Source of the DNA: Scolanthus callimorphus
Lineage: Eukaryota; Cnidaria; Anthozoa; Actiniaria; Edwardsiidae
Direction of reading: 5' to 3'
Assembly (NCBI GenBank): GCA_033964015.1
Contig: CM066912.1
Location: forward strand, 16,465,399 to 16,529,398
Length of the DNA: 64,000 nt
The position numbers were made by a program, and so were the translations under genes. Of this stretch, positions 30,071 to 42,717 are shown one piece after another (the stretch's first letter is position 1; every line of letters starts with the position of its first letter). Under the pieces are notes generated by a model. It saw nothing but the letters and a program-made list of their open reading frames with translations. It was not told the origin of the DNA and did not search any database.

Positions 30071-31578
30071 CCAGTACTAAATTACTAGCGTACGAATTCC
30101 TTGCCAATACCCGCTACCTTGCCCTAGGTATTCGTACGCTAGTAACTTAGTACTGGTTATCGCACCTTACCCCGCTACCTTGCCCTAGGTATTACGCTAG
30201 TAACTTAGTACTGGTTATCGCACCTTACCCCGCTACCTTGCCCTAGGTATTCGTACGCTAGTAACTTAGTACTAGTCATCGTACCCTACCCCGCTACCAT
30301 GCCCTAGGTATTCGTACGCTAGTAACGTAGTACTGGTTATCGCACCTTACCCCGCTACCTTGCCTACGTATCGGTACGCTAGTAACTTAGTACTGGTTAT
30401 CGCACCTTACCCCGCTACCTTGCCCTAGGTGTTGATACGCTAATAACTTAGTACTAGTCATCGTACCCTACCCCGCTACCTTGCCCTAGGTATTGGTACA
30501 CTAGTAACTTAGTACTGGTTATCGCACCTTACCCCGCTAACTTGCCCTAGGTATTGGTACGCTAGTAACTTAGTACTGGTTATCGCACCTTACCCCGCTA
30601 TATTGCCCTAGGTATTGGTACGCTAGTAACTTAGTACTGGTTATCGCACCTTACCCCGCTACCTTGCCCTAGGTATTGGTACGCTAGTAACTTAGTACTG
30701 GTTATCGCACCTTACCCCGCTAACTTGCCCTAATTGGTACGCTAGTAACTTAGTACTGGTTATCGCACCTTACCCCGCTAACTTGCCCTAGGTATTGGTA
30801 CGCTAGTAACTTAGTACTGGTTATCGCACCTTACCCCGCTACCTTGCCCTAGGTATTGGTACGCTAGTAACTTAGTACTGGTTATCGCACCTTACCCCGC
30901 TACCTTGCCCTAGGTATTGGTACGCTAGTAACTTAGTACTGGTTATCGCACCTTACCCCGCTACCTTGCCCTAGGTATTGGTACGCTAGTAACTTTGTAC
31001 TGGTTATCGCACCTTACCCCGCTACCTTGCCCTAGGTATTGGTACGCTAGTAACTTAGTACTGGTTATCGCACCTTACCCCGCTACCTTGCCCTGGTATT
31101 CGTACGCTAGTAACTTAGTACTGGTTATCGCACCTTACCCCGCTACCTTGCCCTAGGTATTGGTACACTAGTAACTTAGTACTGGTTATCGCACCTTACC
31201 CCGCTACCTTGCCTTAGGTATTGGTACGCTAGTGACTTAGTACTGGTTATCGCACCTTACCCGCTAACTTGCCCTAGGTATTCGTACGCTAGTAACTTAG
31301 TACTGGTTATCGCACCTTACCCCGCTACCTTGGCCTAGCTATTGGTACACTAGTAACTTAGTACTGGTTATCGCACCTTACCCCGCTACCTTGCCTTAGG
31401 TATTGTACGCTAGTGTCGCCCCATGTAAAGTAATCCAAGCAGATCTTGTATTCCGGATTGTACGCTAGTAACTTAGTACTGGTTATCGTACCTTACCCCG
31501 CTACCTTGCCTTAGGTATTGGTACGCTAGTAACTTAGTACTGGTTATCGCACCTTACCCCGCTACCTTGCCTTAGGTA
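30071..31578. repeat. 61-bp satellite array, copy 1 (about 24 units)
   Basis: Each 61-bp unit contains GGTACGCTAGTAACTTAGTA, CTGGTTATCGCACCTTACCC and CGCTACCTTGCCCTAGG. A 48-bp foreign segment beginning GTCGCCCCATGTAAAGTAAT interrupts it at about 31415-31462, and the same interruption is found in copy 2. Confidence 0.92.
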
Positions 31579-31634
31579 AACCGTGCTCTGCGTCGGCGGG
31601 GACGTAAACATGAACAACAACAAACAAAGGTTGA

Positions 31635-31772
31635 GATTTATGTTAAACGCCATGGAGAAATAGTGTTTTGCTGACGTTTCGAGCGTTAGCCCTTCCTCTT
31701 TTCTCCGACGAAAGGCTATAACGCTCGAAATGTCAGCAAAACACTATTTCTCCACGGCGTTTAACATAAATC
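31635..31772. ncRNA. Inverted repeat of hammerhead-like Penelope remnants, copy 1
   Basis: Arms of about 60 bp (31635-31694 and 31711-31772) face each other. On the + strand the right arm reads CCGACGA (31705-31711), AGGCT..AACGCTC, GAAA (31727-31730), TGTC. On the - strand the left arm reads GGGCTAACGCTCGAAACGTC after a damaged core. Both match the second common hammerhead type of Penelope-like elements (CTGACGA, GGGC..GCTC, GAAACGTC) with core substitutions. They are probably inactive. Confidence 0.55.
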
Positions 31773-32860
31773 ATAGCGTTTGGTTGTTGTTGTTTTTCAT
31801 GTGTACTAAGTTACTAGCGTGCCAATACGTTCAAGGCAAAAGGGCTCTACCTTGCCCTAGGTGTAGGTACGTTAGTACCTTGGGCCAGTCGAACCTATTT
31901 ACCCTGAAATAGGTACATGTATAATGCGACGTTTGTTGCAAATTAGTTGGACTCGGATAATACGACTGTTGTGCGAGCAAGGGGCAAACGCCGCGTTTTA
32001 CTCGTATCGAATTCAATTAATAAATCATGCAAATTTTTGAAGAAGAAAAAACATTAATTTAAACTTGAGATTTTTTTGGGAACTAAAAAATAAAAATGGC
32101 GCAAATGAAGATACGCCTCTAGGGCTGATAGAGTCCAGTAGTTTCTGGATGATTTCCTGGCTCAGCCATTTAGCCTAGTACTCTAGGCTTATGCCAAAAG
32201 GCCGTGCCAGACTCGCGCCGTTCCAATACAAAACAATAGAAATTTCTTGATTATAATGTATAATGAATCGGCATCCTTTGAAAAAGGCAAAGTTTGAGAG
32301 AAGAAGAGCGGCTGAAGTTCGGCGTTTGCCGTAGGCCTTAGAGTCGCGTCGAATATATTCAAAACAATAGATAATTTGTTATTTGAAAGTGTAATGAGCT
32401 ACCCTGGTTCCAGAGTCTCGAGCGTGCGTAAATTTCGATACGCACGCTCGAGACTCTGGAATCAGAGTAGTAATGAGCCGGTATCTTTTGAAACAAATGT
32501 AATCGACGCGACCCTAATTCGACGTATGCCCCAGGCCTAAGAAGCGCTATTTGAACATGTATCACGCGCGTCAATTGCTCCAATAAAGAATTGGGCCATC
32601 ATAAAAACTCTGTATTCCAAAGTGGATACCGTTACTGCTGGAAATGTATTATAATTCTAAATAGCATTTTGTTTACTTCTTTGAGACATAATTTGACATG
32701 AACTACTGCGATTTAGGTACGAAGTACAGGGTATCATTTCCAACTATGATGCACGGTTTCAGGAGCAACAATTGAAATAGGTGTATGCCTCATAACTTTA
32801 TCTTGAAAACCTACATTTGCAATTCGTCAGTCTTAAAAAACTTACAGTTTTTGGTTAATG
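31773..32860. other. Non-coding, with one palindrome
   Basis: No gene was recognised. At 32404-32464 a palindrome pairs CCAGAGTCTCGAGCGTGCGT with its complement; most of its right half is missing from copy 2 (near 45228-45265). Confidence 0.5.
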
Positions 32861-32864
32861 TTAA

Positions 32865-33305
32865 AGCCGGGGAAATACGAGGCACAAAATCCCTCAACTT
32901 GTCGCGCAACATTGCTGCGTTGCAAGTATAATGTTTGTTGCTCGTTTTTCATCAAATTCACAACTTGTCGCGCAACATTTTGTTTTGATGATCACACATG
33001 CGAGCCCAAGGCGGATTTGGCCCCTTAGCACCTCATTTCTATTGACTAATCAACTTGAATTGTAGGCAAAATGTTGCGCGACAAGTTGTGTGTTTGATGA
33101 AAAACGAGCAACAAAGCCAGAATTTGTGCCTCAAAGTAGACCCGCGCTCTACTTCGCGCAACAAGTTTTCACAGCCTGCAACAAATGTTTTTGTTGCGCG
33201 ACAAGTTGTGGCGCGAGATGAAAAACGCGCAACATCGATTATCAACTTGCAACGCACAATGTTGCGCGACAAGTTGAGGGATTTTGTGCCTCGTATTTCT
33301 CCGGC
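32865..33305. mobile_element. TTAA-flanked MITE with repeated TTGTCGCGCAACA sites, copy 1
   Basis: TTAA lies at both ends (32861-32864 and 33306-33309). TIRs begin GCCGGGGAAATACGAGGCAC and extend over 50 bp, ending in CAACTTGTCGCGCAACATTG. The motif TTGTCGCGCAACA or its complement is repeated at least six times inside. A TTAA target fits piggyBac- or Kolobok-type transposition. No protein is encoded. Confidence 0.85.
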
Positions 33306-33309
33306 TTAA

Positions 33310-34102
33310 AGTACATTGATTACATATACAGTTCTTGACAAAAAGGGTAAAGCATAGCAAAATATGTTTGTATTCAATTCTAAGAAAGTGTGTATCCATT
33401 TTTAATGCAAAGTAGTTTCGCAATACAACTTGCTAGAAATTGGTATTCGTAATAACATTCAGCCGAGTAAATTTGGGATAATATTTTCACGGGTGTTTTC
33501 ATTTTTTCCCGAAATAGCCCGAGCCGTTTTCCTGACAGAGGTTTTTCAAGAACCACTCTCAATCAAATTTAACCAAACTGAAGGCATTTTTATTCGTCCA
33601 TTCATCAGAATTTGACCATTGTTGACAGCTTTGAACAAACACGAACGGCCTCACACATTAACTTCCAGAACTGGAAAGAAAAAAAAACGTCCCACTGTTC
33701 AGTCACAGCCTAGTAATTAATGGTTAATGTGCATTCTAACAAATGATACTTCTTTTGCTTCCACTCAAGTACGACAGCCATGTTCTGCAACTGACATTTG
33801 TGTAGCCACAATACTTGGTGGTGTTCTCTTCACAGCCATTTTTTAAGGACCGTCAACCTCATGATCTTCCTGTAAAAGAAATTTACCAAATACATCATAG
33901 AGAAGGTTTATCGCGAACAGCATCAGCGGTTATGAATATTGTACTTTAAGGACGTTTCGACTATAGGCTTGTTGTAGTACTGAGTTGAGTTGAGTAATAG
34001 TCTCTGAAAACCAGAACGAGTAGACTAAATTCTATTACAAGAAACCCATTAACATAGTACCAGACAGATTTTATGTATTGTTGAAATGTATCAATTACAA
34101 TG
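33310..34102. other. Non-coding, nothing recognised
   Basis: Unit between MITE and satellite. At 33990-34065 a degenerate relative of the hairpin/TIR at 29.2-29.5 kb is suggested by CCAGAACGAGTAGACTAAAT and AAGAAACCCATTAACATAGT. Confidence 0.35.
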
Positions 34103-37100
34103 GCAGACATGACACCAGTATAGATAGATGTAATAGACATTACTGGTGCAGACAGATATCAAGACATGACCAGTGTAGACAGATATAAAGACATGACCGG
34201 TGTAGACAGATATAAAGACATGACCGGTGTAGACAGATATAAAGACATGACCGGTGTAGACAGATATAAAGACATGACTGGTGTAGACAGATATAAAGAC
34301 ATGACTGGTGTAGACAGATATACATGTAAAGACATGACCTGTGTAGACAGATATAAAGACATGACCGGTGTAGACAGATATAAAGACATGACCGGTGTAG
34401 ACAGATATAAAGACATGACCGGTGTAGACAGATATAAAGACATGACCGGTGTAGACAGATATAAAGACATGACCAGTGTAGACCGACATAAAGACATGAC
34501 CGGTGTAGACAGATATAACAGACATGACCGGTGTAGACAGATATACATGTAAAGACATGACCTGTGAGACAGATATAAAGACATGACCGGTGTAGACAGA
34601 TATAAAGACATGACTAGTGTAGACAGATATAAAGACATGACCAGTGTAGACCGACATAAAGACATGACCGGTGTAGACAGATATAACAGACATGACCGGT
34701 GTAGACAGATATAAAGACATGACTGGTGTAGACAGATATAAAATGACTGGTGTAGACAGATATAAAGACATGACCAGTGTAGACAGATATAAAGACATGA
34801 CCAGTGTAGACAGATATAAAGACATGACCGGTGTAGACAGATATACATGTAAAGACATGACCTGTGTAGACAGATATACATGTAAAGACATGACCTGTGT
34901 AGACAGATAATATAATGACATGACCGGTGTAGACAGATATAAAGACATGAGTGGTGTAGACAGATATAAAGACATGACCTGTGTAGACAGATATACATGT
35001 AAAGACATGACCTGTGTAGACAGATAATATAATGACATGACCGGTGTAGACCGATATAAAGACATGAGTGGTGTAGACAGATATAAAGACATGACCGGAG
35101 TAGACAGACATAAAGACATGACCGGTGTAGACAGATATAACAGACATGACCGGTGTACATAGATATACATGTAAAGACATGACCGGTGTAGACAGATAAT
35201 ATAATGACATGACCGGTGTAGACAGATATAAAGACATGAGTGGTGTAGACAGATATAACAGACATGACCGGTGTAGACAGATATAAAGACATGACCAGTG
35301 TAGACCGACATAAAGACATGACCGGTGTAGACAGATATAACATACATGACCGGTGTAGACAGATATAAAGACATGACTGGTGTAGACAGATATAAAATGA
35401 CTGGTGTAGACAGATATAAAGACATGACCAGTGTAGACAGATATACATGTAAAGACATGACCGGTGTAGACAGATATAAAGACATGACCGGTGTAGACAG
35501 ATATAAAGACATGACTGGTGTAGACAGATATAAAGACATGACTGGTGTAGACAGATATAAAGACATGAAGAGTGTAGACAGATATGAAGACATGACCGGT
35601 GTAGACAGATAATATAAAGACGTGACTGGTTTAGACAGATATAAAGACATGACCGGTGTAGAAAGATATAGATATGACCAGTGTAGACAGATTATAGACA
35701 TGAGTGGTGTAGACAGATATAAAGACACGACTAGTGTAGACGGATATAGAGACATGTGCAGCATAGACAGATATGAAGACATGACCAGTGTAGACAGAAT
35801 ATAAAGACATGACCAGTGTAGTCAGATATAAAGACATGACAGATATCAAGACATGACCGGTGTAGACAGAATATAAAGACATGAGTGGTATAGACAGATA
35901 AAGCATGACCAGTGTAGACAGATATAAAGACATGACCGATATAAAGACATGACCAGTGTAGACAGATATAACAGACATGACCGGTGTAGACAGATACAAA
36001 GACATAACCGGTGTAGACAGATTAAAGACATGACCAGCGTATGTAGACAGATATATAAAGACGTGGCCGGTGTAGACAAATATAACAGACATAACCAGTG
36101 TTGACACATAACAGGCATGACCAGTGTAGACAGATATAAAGACATGAGCGGTGTAGTCAGATATAAAGACATGAACATGTAGACAAATATAAAGACATGA
36201 TCAGTGTAGACAGATAAAAAGACATCAGCAGTGTAGAGAGATATAAAGACATGAAGAGTGTACACAGATATGAAGACATGACCGGTGTAGACAGATATGA
36301 AGACATGACTGGTGTAGACAGATCAGACATGACCGGTGAAGACAGATTTAACACACATGACCGATGTAGACAGATATAAAGACATGACCGGTGTAGACAG
36401 ATGATAAAGACATGACCGTTGTAGAAAGATATAAAGACATGACCAGAGTAGACAGATATAAAGACATGACCGGTGTAGACAGATCAGACATGACCGGTGA
36501 AGACAGATATAACACACATGACCGATGTAGACAGATATAAAGACATGACCGGTGTAGACAGGTATAAAGACATGACCGGTGTAGACAGATATAAAGACAT
36601 GACCGGTTTAGAAAGATATAAAGACATGACCAGTGTAGACAGATACACAGACATGAGCGGTGTAGTCAGATATAAAGACATGAACATGTAGACAAATATA
36701 AAGATGATCAGTGTAGACAGATAAAAAGACATGAGCAGTGTAGAGAGATATAAAGACATGACCAGAGTAGATAGATATAAAGACATGACCGGTGTAGACA
36801 GATCAGACATGACCGGTGAAGACAGATATAACACACATGGCCGATGTAGACATGATCAATGTAGACAGATAAAAAGACATGAGCAGTGTAGAGAGATATA
36901 AAGACATGACCAGTGTAGACAGATATGAAGACATGGCCGGTGTAGACAGATCAGACATGACCAGTGAAGACAGATTTAACACACATGACCGATGTAGACA
37001 GATATAAAGACATGACCGGTGTAGACAGATGATAAAGACATGACCAGTTTAGAAAGATATAAAGACATGACCAGTGTAGACAGATATAAAGACATGAGCG

Positions 37101-39087
37101 GTGTAGTCAGATATAAAGACATGAACATGTAGACAAATATAAAGACATGATCAGTGTAGACAGATAAAAAGACATGAACAGTGTAGAGAGATATAAAGAC
37201 ATGACCAGAGTAGATAGATATAAAGACATGACCGGTGTAGACAGATCAGACATGACCGGTGAAGACAGATATAACACACATGGCCGATGTAGACATGATC
37301 AGTGTAGAGAGATAAAAAGACATGAGCAGTGTAGAGAGATATAAAGACATGACCAGTGTAGACAGATATGAAGACATGGCCGGTGTAGACAGATCAGACA
37401 TGACCAGTGAAGACAGATTTAACACACATGACCGATGTAGACAGATATAAAGACATGACCGGTGTAGACAGATGATAAAGACATGACCGGTGTAGAAAGA
37501 TATAAAGACATGACCAGAGTAGATAGATATAAAGACATGACCGGTGTAGACAGATCAGACATGACCGGTGAAGACAGATATAACACTCATGGCCGATGTA
37601 GACATGATCAGTGTAGACAGATAAAAAGACATGAGCAGTGTAGAGAGATATAAAGACATGACCAGTGTAGACAGATATGAAGACATGGCCGGTGTAGACA
37701 GATATAAAGACATGACCGGTGTAGACAGATATAAAGACATGACCAGTGTAGACAGATGATAAAGACATGACCGGTTTAGAAAGATATAAAGACATGACCA
37801 GTGTAGACAGATATAAAGACATGACCGGTGTAGACAGATCAGACATGACCGGTGAAGACAGATATAACACACAAGACCGATGTAGACAGATATAAAGACA
37901 TGACCGGTGTAGACAGATGATAAAGACATGACCGGTTTAGAAAGATATAAAGACATGACCAGTGTAGACAGATATAAAGACATGACCGGTGTAGACAGAT
38001 CAGACATGACCGGTGAAGACAGATATAACACACAAGACCGATGTAGACAGATATAAAGACATGACCGGTGTAGACAGATGATAAAGACATGACCGGTGTA
38101 GAAAGATATAAAGACATGACCAGAGTAGAAAGATATAAAGACATGAGCAGTGTAGACAGATATTATTAAAGACATGACCAGTGTAGACAGATATAAAGAC
38201 ATGACCAGTGTAGACAGATATAAAGACATGACCGGTGTAGACAGATATAAAGACATGACTAGTGTAGACAGATAAAAAGACATGATCAGCGTAGACAGAT
38301 ATAAAGACATGACCGGTGTAGACAGAATATAAAGACATGACCAGTGTAGACAAGTACGTACATGTACTGAACACATGACCAGTGTAGACAGATATAACAG
38401 ACATGACCGGTGTAGACAGATACAAAGACATAACCAGTGTAGACAGATTAAAGACACGACCAGCGTACGTAGACAGATATAGTAAAGACATGGCCGGCGT
38501 AGACAAATATAACAGACATAACCAGTGTAGACACATAACAAGCATGACCAGCAGTGTAGACAGATATAAAGACATGACCGATATAAAGACATGACCAGTG
38601 TAGACAGCTATAAAGACATGACCGATATAAAGACATGACCGATATAAAGACATGACCGGTGTAGACAGATATAAAGACATGACCGGTGTAGACCGACATA
38701 AAGACATGACCGGAGTAGACAGACATAAATACATGACCGGTGTAGACAGATATAAAGACATGACCGGTGTAGAAAGATATAAAGACATGACCGTTGTAGA
38801 AAGATATAAAGACATGAGCGGTGCAGACAGATATAATATTAAAGACATGAGTGGTGTAGACAGGGAATAAAGACATGACCAGTGTAGACAGATATAAAGA
38901 CATGACCGGTGTAGACAGATATAAAGACATGACCGGTGTAGACAGATATAAAGACATGACCGGTGTAGACAGATATAAAGACATGACCGGTGTAGACAGA
39001 TATAACACATGACTGGTGTAGACAGATGTATTACAGGCATGACTGGCATAGCTGACACAACAGACATACCCGCAGTAGACAGACATG
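34103..39087. repeat. 27-bp satellite array, copy 1 (about 185 units)
   Basis: The unit contains GACATGACCGGTGTAGACAG followed by ATATAAA. Variants include ACCAGTGTAGAC, GAAGACAGAT and shortened units ending CAGATCAGACATG. Because 27 is divisible by 3, all three - strand frames stay open for hundreds of codons and repeat a 9-residue peptide (YLSTPVMSL, ICLHRSCLY or ISVYTGHVF), while the + strand gives MTGVDRYKD. Parts show higher-order patterns of roughly 150-510 bp (for example around 36.2-38.1 kb). Confidence 0.95.
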
Positions 39088-39910
39088 GTGTTAATGGATA
39101 TAACCTTTCTATAATGTTTCTTCATGACTGTTTAAGTTTGCTTGCACTTGAATATAACACAAAGTATTCTACAAGATTGAAAAAGACAAAAGCAATGCCA
39201 ACAGCTTACAGTACCTGTACTTGTGTTCATGTTCATGTGGTCCATTTCAAAGGATGCCAAGAGGAATTATCTTGGTTGGCATTATCTTGCACTTGTTTCC
39301 TGCTGTGAACACACACATCTAAAATCAAAGCGAACTAAATAAACACCTTTATTGTGTACATTATAAATATTGTCAAAGCAGTTTTACTGTATCTTGGTGC
39401 TAAGTCAATAGTTAAAATGAACAAAATGAAATCGCAATAGCTTAAATTGAGTTAAAATAACTGATGACGTGAACAAGAAACCACAAACTCCAAGCGTATA
39501 AGAATACTTACTTCGACTGCGATCGTTTGCAGCGAGTACGCCAGTGTTTAATGCTGTTATTTCGGCATCAGATCACAAGTAGCTCCTTCCCTTGACGTAG
39601 CGGTTCATAAACAGGCTTTTCAAGTCTGAGATCCATGTCAACCAAAAGTAAAATGCTTACAAAGTCCACAAAACCACATGCCATGCCGTCCCAGCGATGC
39701 CGCCATCTTGGAATGAAGTGCAATCTATTTGATTCTATGTTCTATTGCTCTCAAATTATATGCTCTTTCCATTCAGCAACCCATAAATAACTCGTATATA
39801 TCCTTTCCTTTTTCGTATCTTGTTATGAAAAGAAATTTGAAGGTCAAAAGGTGGCCCGATTCCCGCAGCCTTTCTTTAATGGCGGATCCCATCGGTACCA
39901 ATCGCCCACG
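39088..39910. other. Non-coding spacer
   Basis: No gene was recognised. Matches 50181-51003 in copy 2 almost exactly. Confidence 0.4.
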
Positions 39911-40084
39911 GTTACAAAACCGCCACAGGTTACAAAACCGCCACAGGTTACCAAACCGCCACTAGGTTACCAAACCGCCACGGCCAGGTTACAAAACCGC
40001 CACGTTACCAAACCGCCAGTCGGGCAGGTTACCAAACCGCCACAAGGTTACAAAACCGCCAGACCGAAGTTACAAAACCGCCAC
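39911..40084. repeat. Array of TTACAAAACCGCCAC sites, copy 1 (nine sites)
   Basis: Nine sites of the form TTACAAAACCGCCA or TTACCAAACCGCCA follow one another in the same orientation, separated by 2-14 bp of unrelated sequence. The same site occurs singly, in both orientations, at 27510, 27682, 28071, 40157, 40329 and 40719. Confidence 0.9.
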
Positions 40085-40095
40085 AGTCCTATCGC

Positions 40096-40117
40096 TCTCT
40101 CTCTCTCTCTCTCTCGA

Positions 40118-40143
<26 letters not shown>
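40096..40143. repeat. (CT)n microsatellite at the duplication junction
   Basis: About 24 CT units with one GA interruption, directly at the junction of copy 1 and copy 2. Confidence 0.9.
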
Positions 40144-40148
<5 letters not shown>

Positions 40149-41845
40149 GGAAAAGTGTGGCGGTTTTGTAACTTCATTTTCTCTCTTCGTTATTTCTATT
40201 CCAAATTGAGTAATTTGTTGTCTACTTTCCTTCATCAGACATAGCTACCATTAATCTAGTTGTGGTACAAAAATGGCTAGTAGCTCAAACGAAGTAAAAA
40301 CGTACGGAAGCTTTTCCTTTCATTCGGGTTACAAAACCGCCACATACGGTGGTAAAACTAATAAAAAGTGGTAAAAATCAAAAGTTGGATCAATGTGTAG
40401 CTATCGGGGCCTTAGAAGGATCCCATACCATTCTCTTTTTCCCCACCAAGCTTTTAAAAAGAGTCCGCCGAGGGATCCGTTCATGTCCTGTACAAGTATA
40501 ATGTCCACCACCCCTACGTGTTGTACGAAAAATCGCTATTAGCTAAAAAATGACTTTTTTAAGATCGATGATGAATTTTGAAAAAAAGCTAAAACGGAGA
40601 AACGTCGTTTTGCTACGAACATTTAGAACAGTTATCAGAGAATAAGTTCACTAAAAATCACCGTGATAAGATGTTGTTTTCCACAAAATTAAATGATTTT
40701 CTCGTTCGCATGTCTAATGTTACAAAACCGCCACTTTTGCCATATACTTCTGATGACCAATATTTCAGATAAAATTGTGAGAGAATTAACCTTTTTTGGA
40801 CTAAAAGACTCTCTATCGTGCTTTTGCTTTGCACACAAAAGTTCATGTGTGTTGCTTAAAAATGAAGGAAATGGCGTGAATTTTTATGTTTGCCTGATCA
40901 GTGAGATTTCGCGCGCGTTTTTTCGCCGCCTCGAGTATGTAAGAGGTGCATGATCCCATCGAACATCCCCGATTTTTTCATTTTTTAGTTACTGTCAAAT
41001 GCACTTTTATCAAACAAGAAATAGATACCAGTGATTTTATATAAAAACTACAAGCATTTAGGCATTTTTAATACTTTTTTTTTTTTACAGTACAGCAGTT
41101 CCTAGGCACAAAATGTCCTCTGCCGTGCGTGCCGTACTACCGGCGATCTCAATGTTCGTTTCCTTGAACGGTCGGCAACGGCGGTTTTGATAATTATGCG
41201 AGATCTACTGCACCGATTTATTTAATTGTGTTTTGAAAGTGTTCCCTGAATCAAATATCTAAACAACCCGGCAGCTTTTGCAAAACCCATAAGCGATGTT
41301 TGTGTTACCGAAGGAACGGTTTGATTGTTAAGAGCGAATGCACACAAAAAATCGAGCAAAATCAGCAAAGTGCGGCCGCAGTTCAAAACCTGACGTACCA
41401 TAATTTCAGTTTATAGGAAGGTTTTGATGAGTTTACAAACCTGTTCAGGTTTGTTTTTCGAAATACGTTCACATGTAGTAATTATTTCAGAATTTCGATT
41501 TTGCCGTCTGGTGCTTGGCGCCCGTTTCTCGAAACGCCCGAGAACTTTGTTTTGAAATTTTTCATGGATTTATCAAAAAGTTTTTTCTTTTCTTTTCTAC
41601 CCTGCTGATTTGAATAGTCTATAACCCCCTTTTCGTAGTTATTGCTATTCTATAATATTTATAGAATTACGTTAGTTTAAACCGAACTTTTCGAGCACCC
41701 GAAAAACTCTGGTGAAAAACAATGGAACGTTTTCGGGAACTGACCTCCCGAGACTTCTCGGGTGATTTTTCTTCGATTTGAAGGTTTGAATGAAATCGAA
41801 AATTTCTTTTTTGAGACGTAAACAGTATACATATTTAACAATTAG

Positions 41846-42131
41846 AGTACGAGTTCGAGTTTTCCGTGAGTCAAAAGATAGTTAACGAAGCGCGTAGCGC
41901 CGAGTTGGCTATTTGACTCAAAGAAAACGAGAACGAGTAGTCTGATTGTTTAGTAGAAACCCACTAGCATACTACCTTCGATTTGTTGCTTAAACGTATT
42001 TATTTCAATGGTTTTAAAGAGTTTTACGCTAGCGATTTCGCTACTCACTATCTATTACGTGATAGATAGTGAGTTAGCGTAGCCAATCAGATTGCAGGAT
42101 TCGTGATAGTATGCGAGTGGGTTTCTACTAA
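41846..42131. mobile_element. Hairpin plus TA-flanked MITE, copy 2
   Basis: Same pair of structures as 29200-29485: a hairpin at about 41846-41939 and the TTAGTAGAAACCC MITE at 41950-42131. Confidence 0.75.
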
Positions 42132-42717
42132 TCACGGATAAGGAAGTTGTAGACCATATAAATCATCAGGGTAGAAAAGAAGGCAAAAAACTTGGGGATC
42201 AATCTATTTAAATTTCAAAGCAAACTTTTCGGGCCCGAGAATTCTCGGGCGTTTCGCCAGAAACGGCCCACTGCTGACAAAGGTAAAATCGCCCAACTAT
42301 AGACACTTGCTCGGCGTGACTTCCCAACCAAATTCACAGGCAATCTCAACACTTAATTTTATCAAGACAAAATCTAGCATTCTATTTACGATCGATTTGC
42401 GATTCAGTGCAGCGTTAATTTGAGGCGAGCAACCATCTGACACAACCATCTAAATAACAGCAAAAAACTAACTCGAATTTTCGATATATGCCCACTAGAG
42501 ATACCTAATATCCGAACAGAAGTTTGGTACCCATAGCGAACGCTTTACAATTCGGTGACGATATTATAATATTTTAGTGAAACTGACCTTAAATTTGACC
42601 TTTGAACTAGACATCACGATGGTCATATTACTATTGGAGCCCGACAAGAGTAGGGAATGATGACTAGAACTAGCGTACCAATACCTGGTGGAAGGTATCG
42701 GGATGGGGAGCGATGTC

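Larger units (their letters stand above)
27497..40143 (+). repeat. Large tandem duplication, copy 1 (12.65 kb)
   Basis: The sequence starting CCATAGGAAAAGTGTGGCGG at 27497 restarts at 40144, and the order of every internal block is repeated. The copies are nearly identical by eye outside the satellites, with scattered substitutions and small indels. Blocks in order: 2.6 kb of non-coding DNA, the 61-bp satellite, the hammerhead-like inverted repeat, 2.3 kb with a TTAA MITE, the 27-bp satellite, 0.8 kb of spacer, TTACAAAACCGCCAC sites, (CT)n. Confidence 0.92.

Noticed and set aside
34091..35782. 563-codon open frame (and others up to 646 codons at 48220-50160)
   Set aside because: Pure product of the 27-bp satellite; several frames of the same strand are open at once and each repeats one 9-residue peptide.
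39911..40084. CRISPR-like array appearance
   Set aside because: Spacers are only 2-14 bp, the same sites occur singly elsewhere, and the window is clearly eukaryotic.
39851..40171. 106-codon frame with VTKPPQ repeats
   Set aside because: Created by the TTACAAAACCGCCAC sites and the (CT)n tract.
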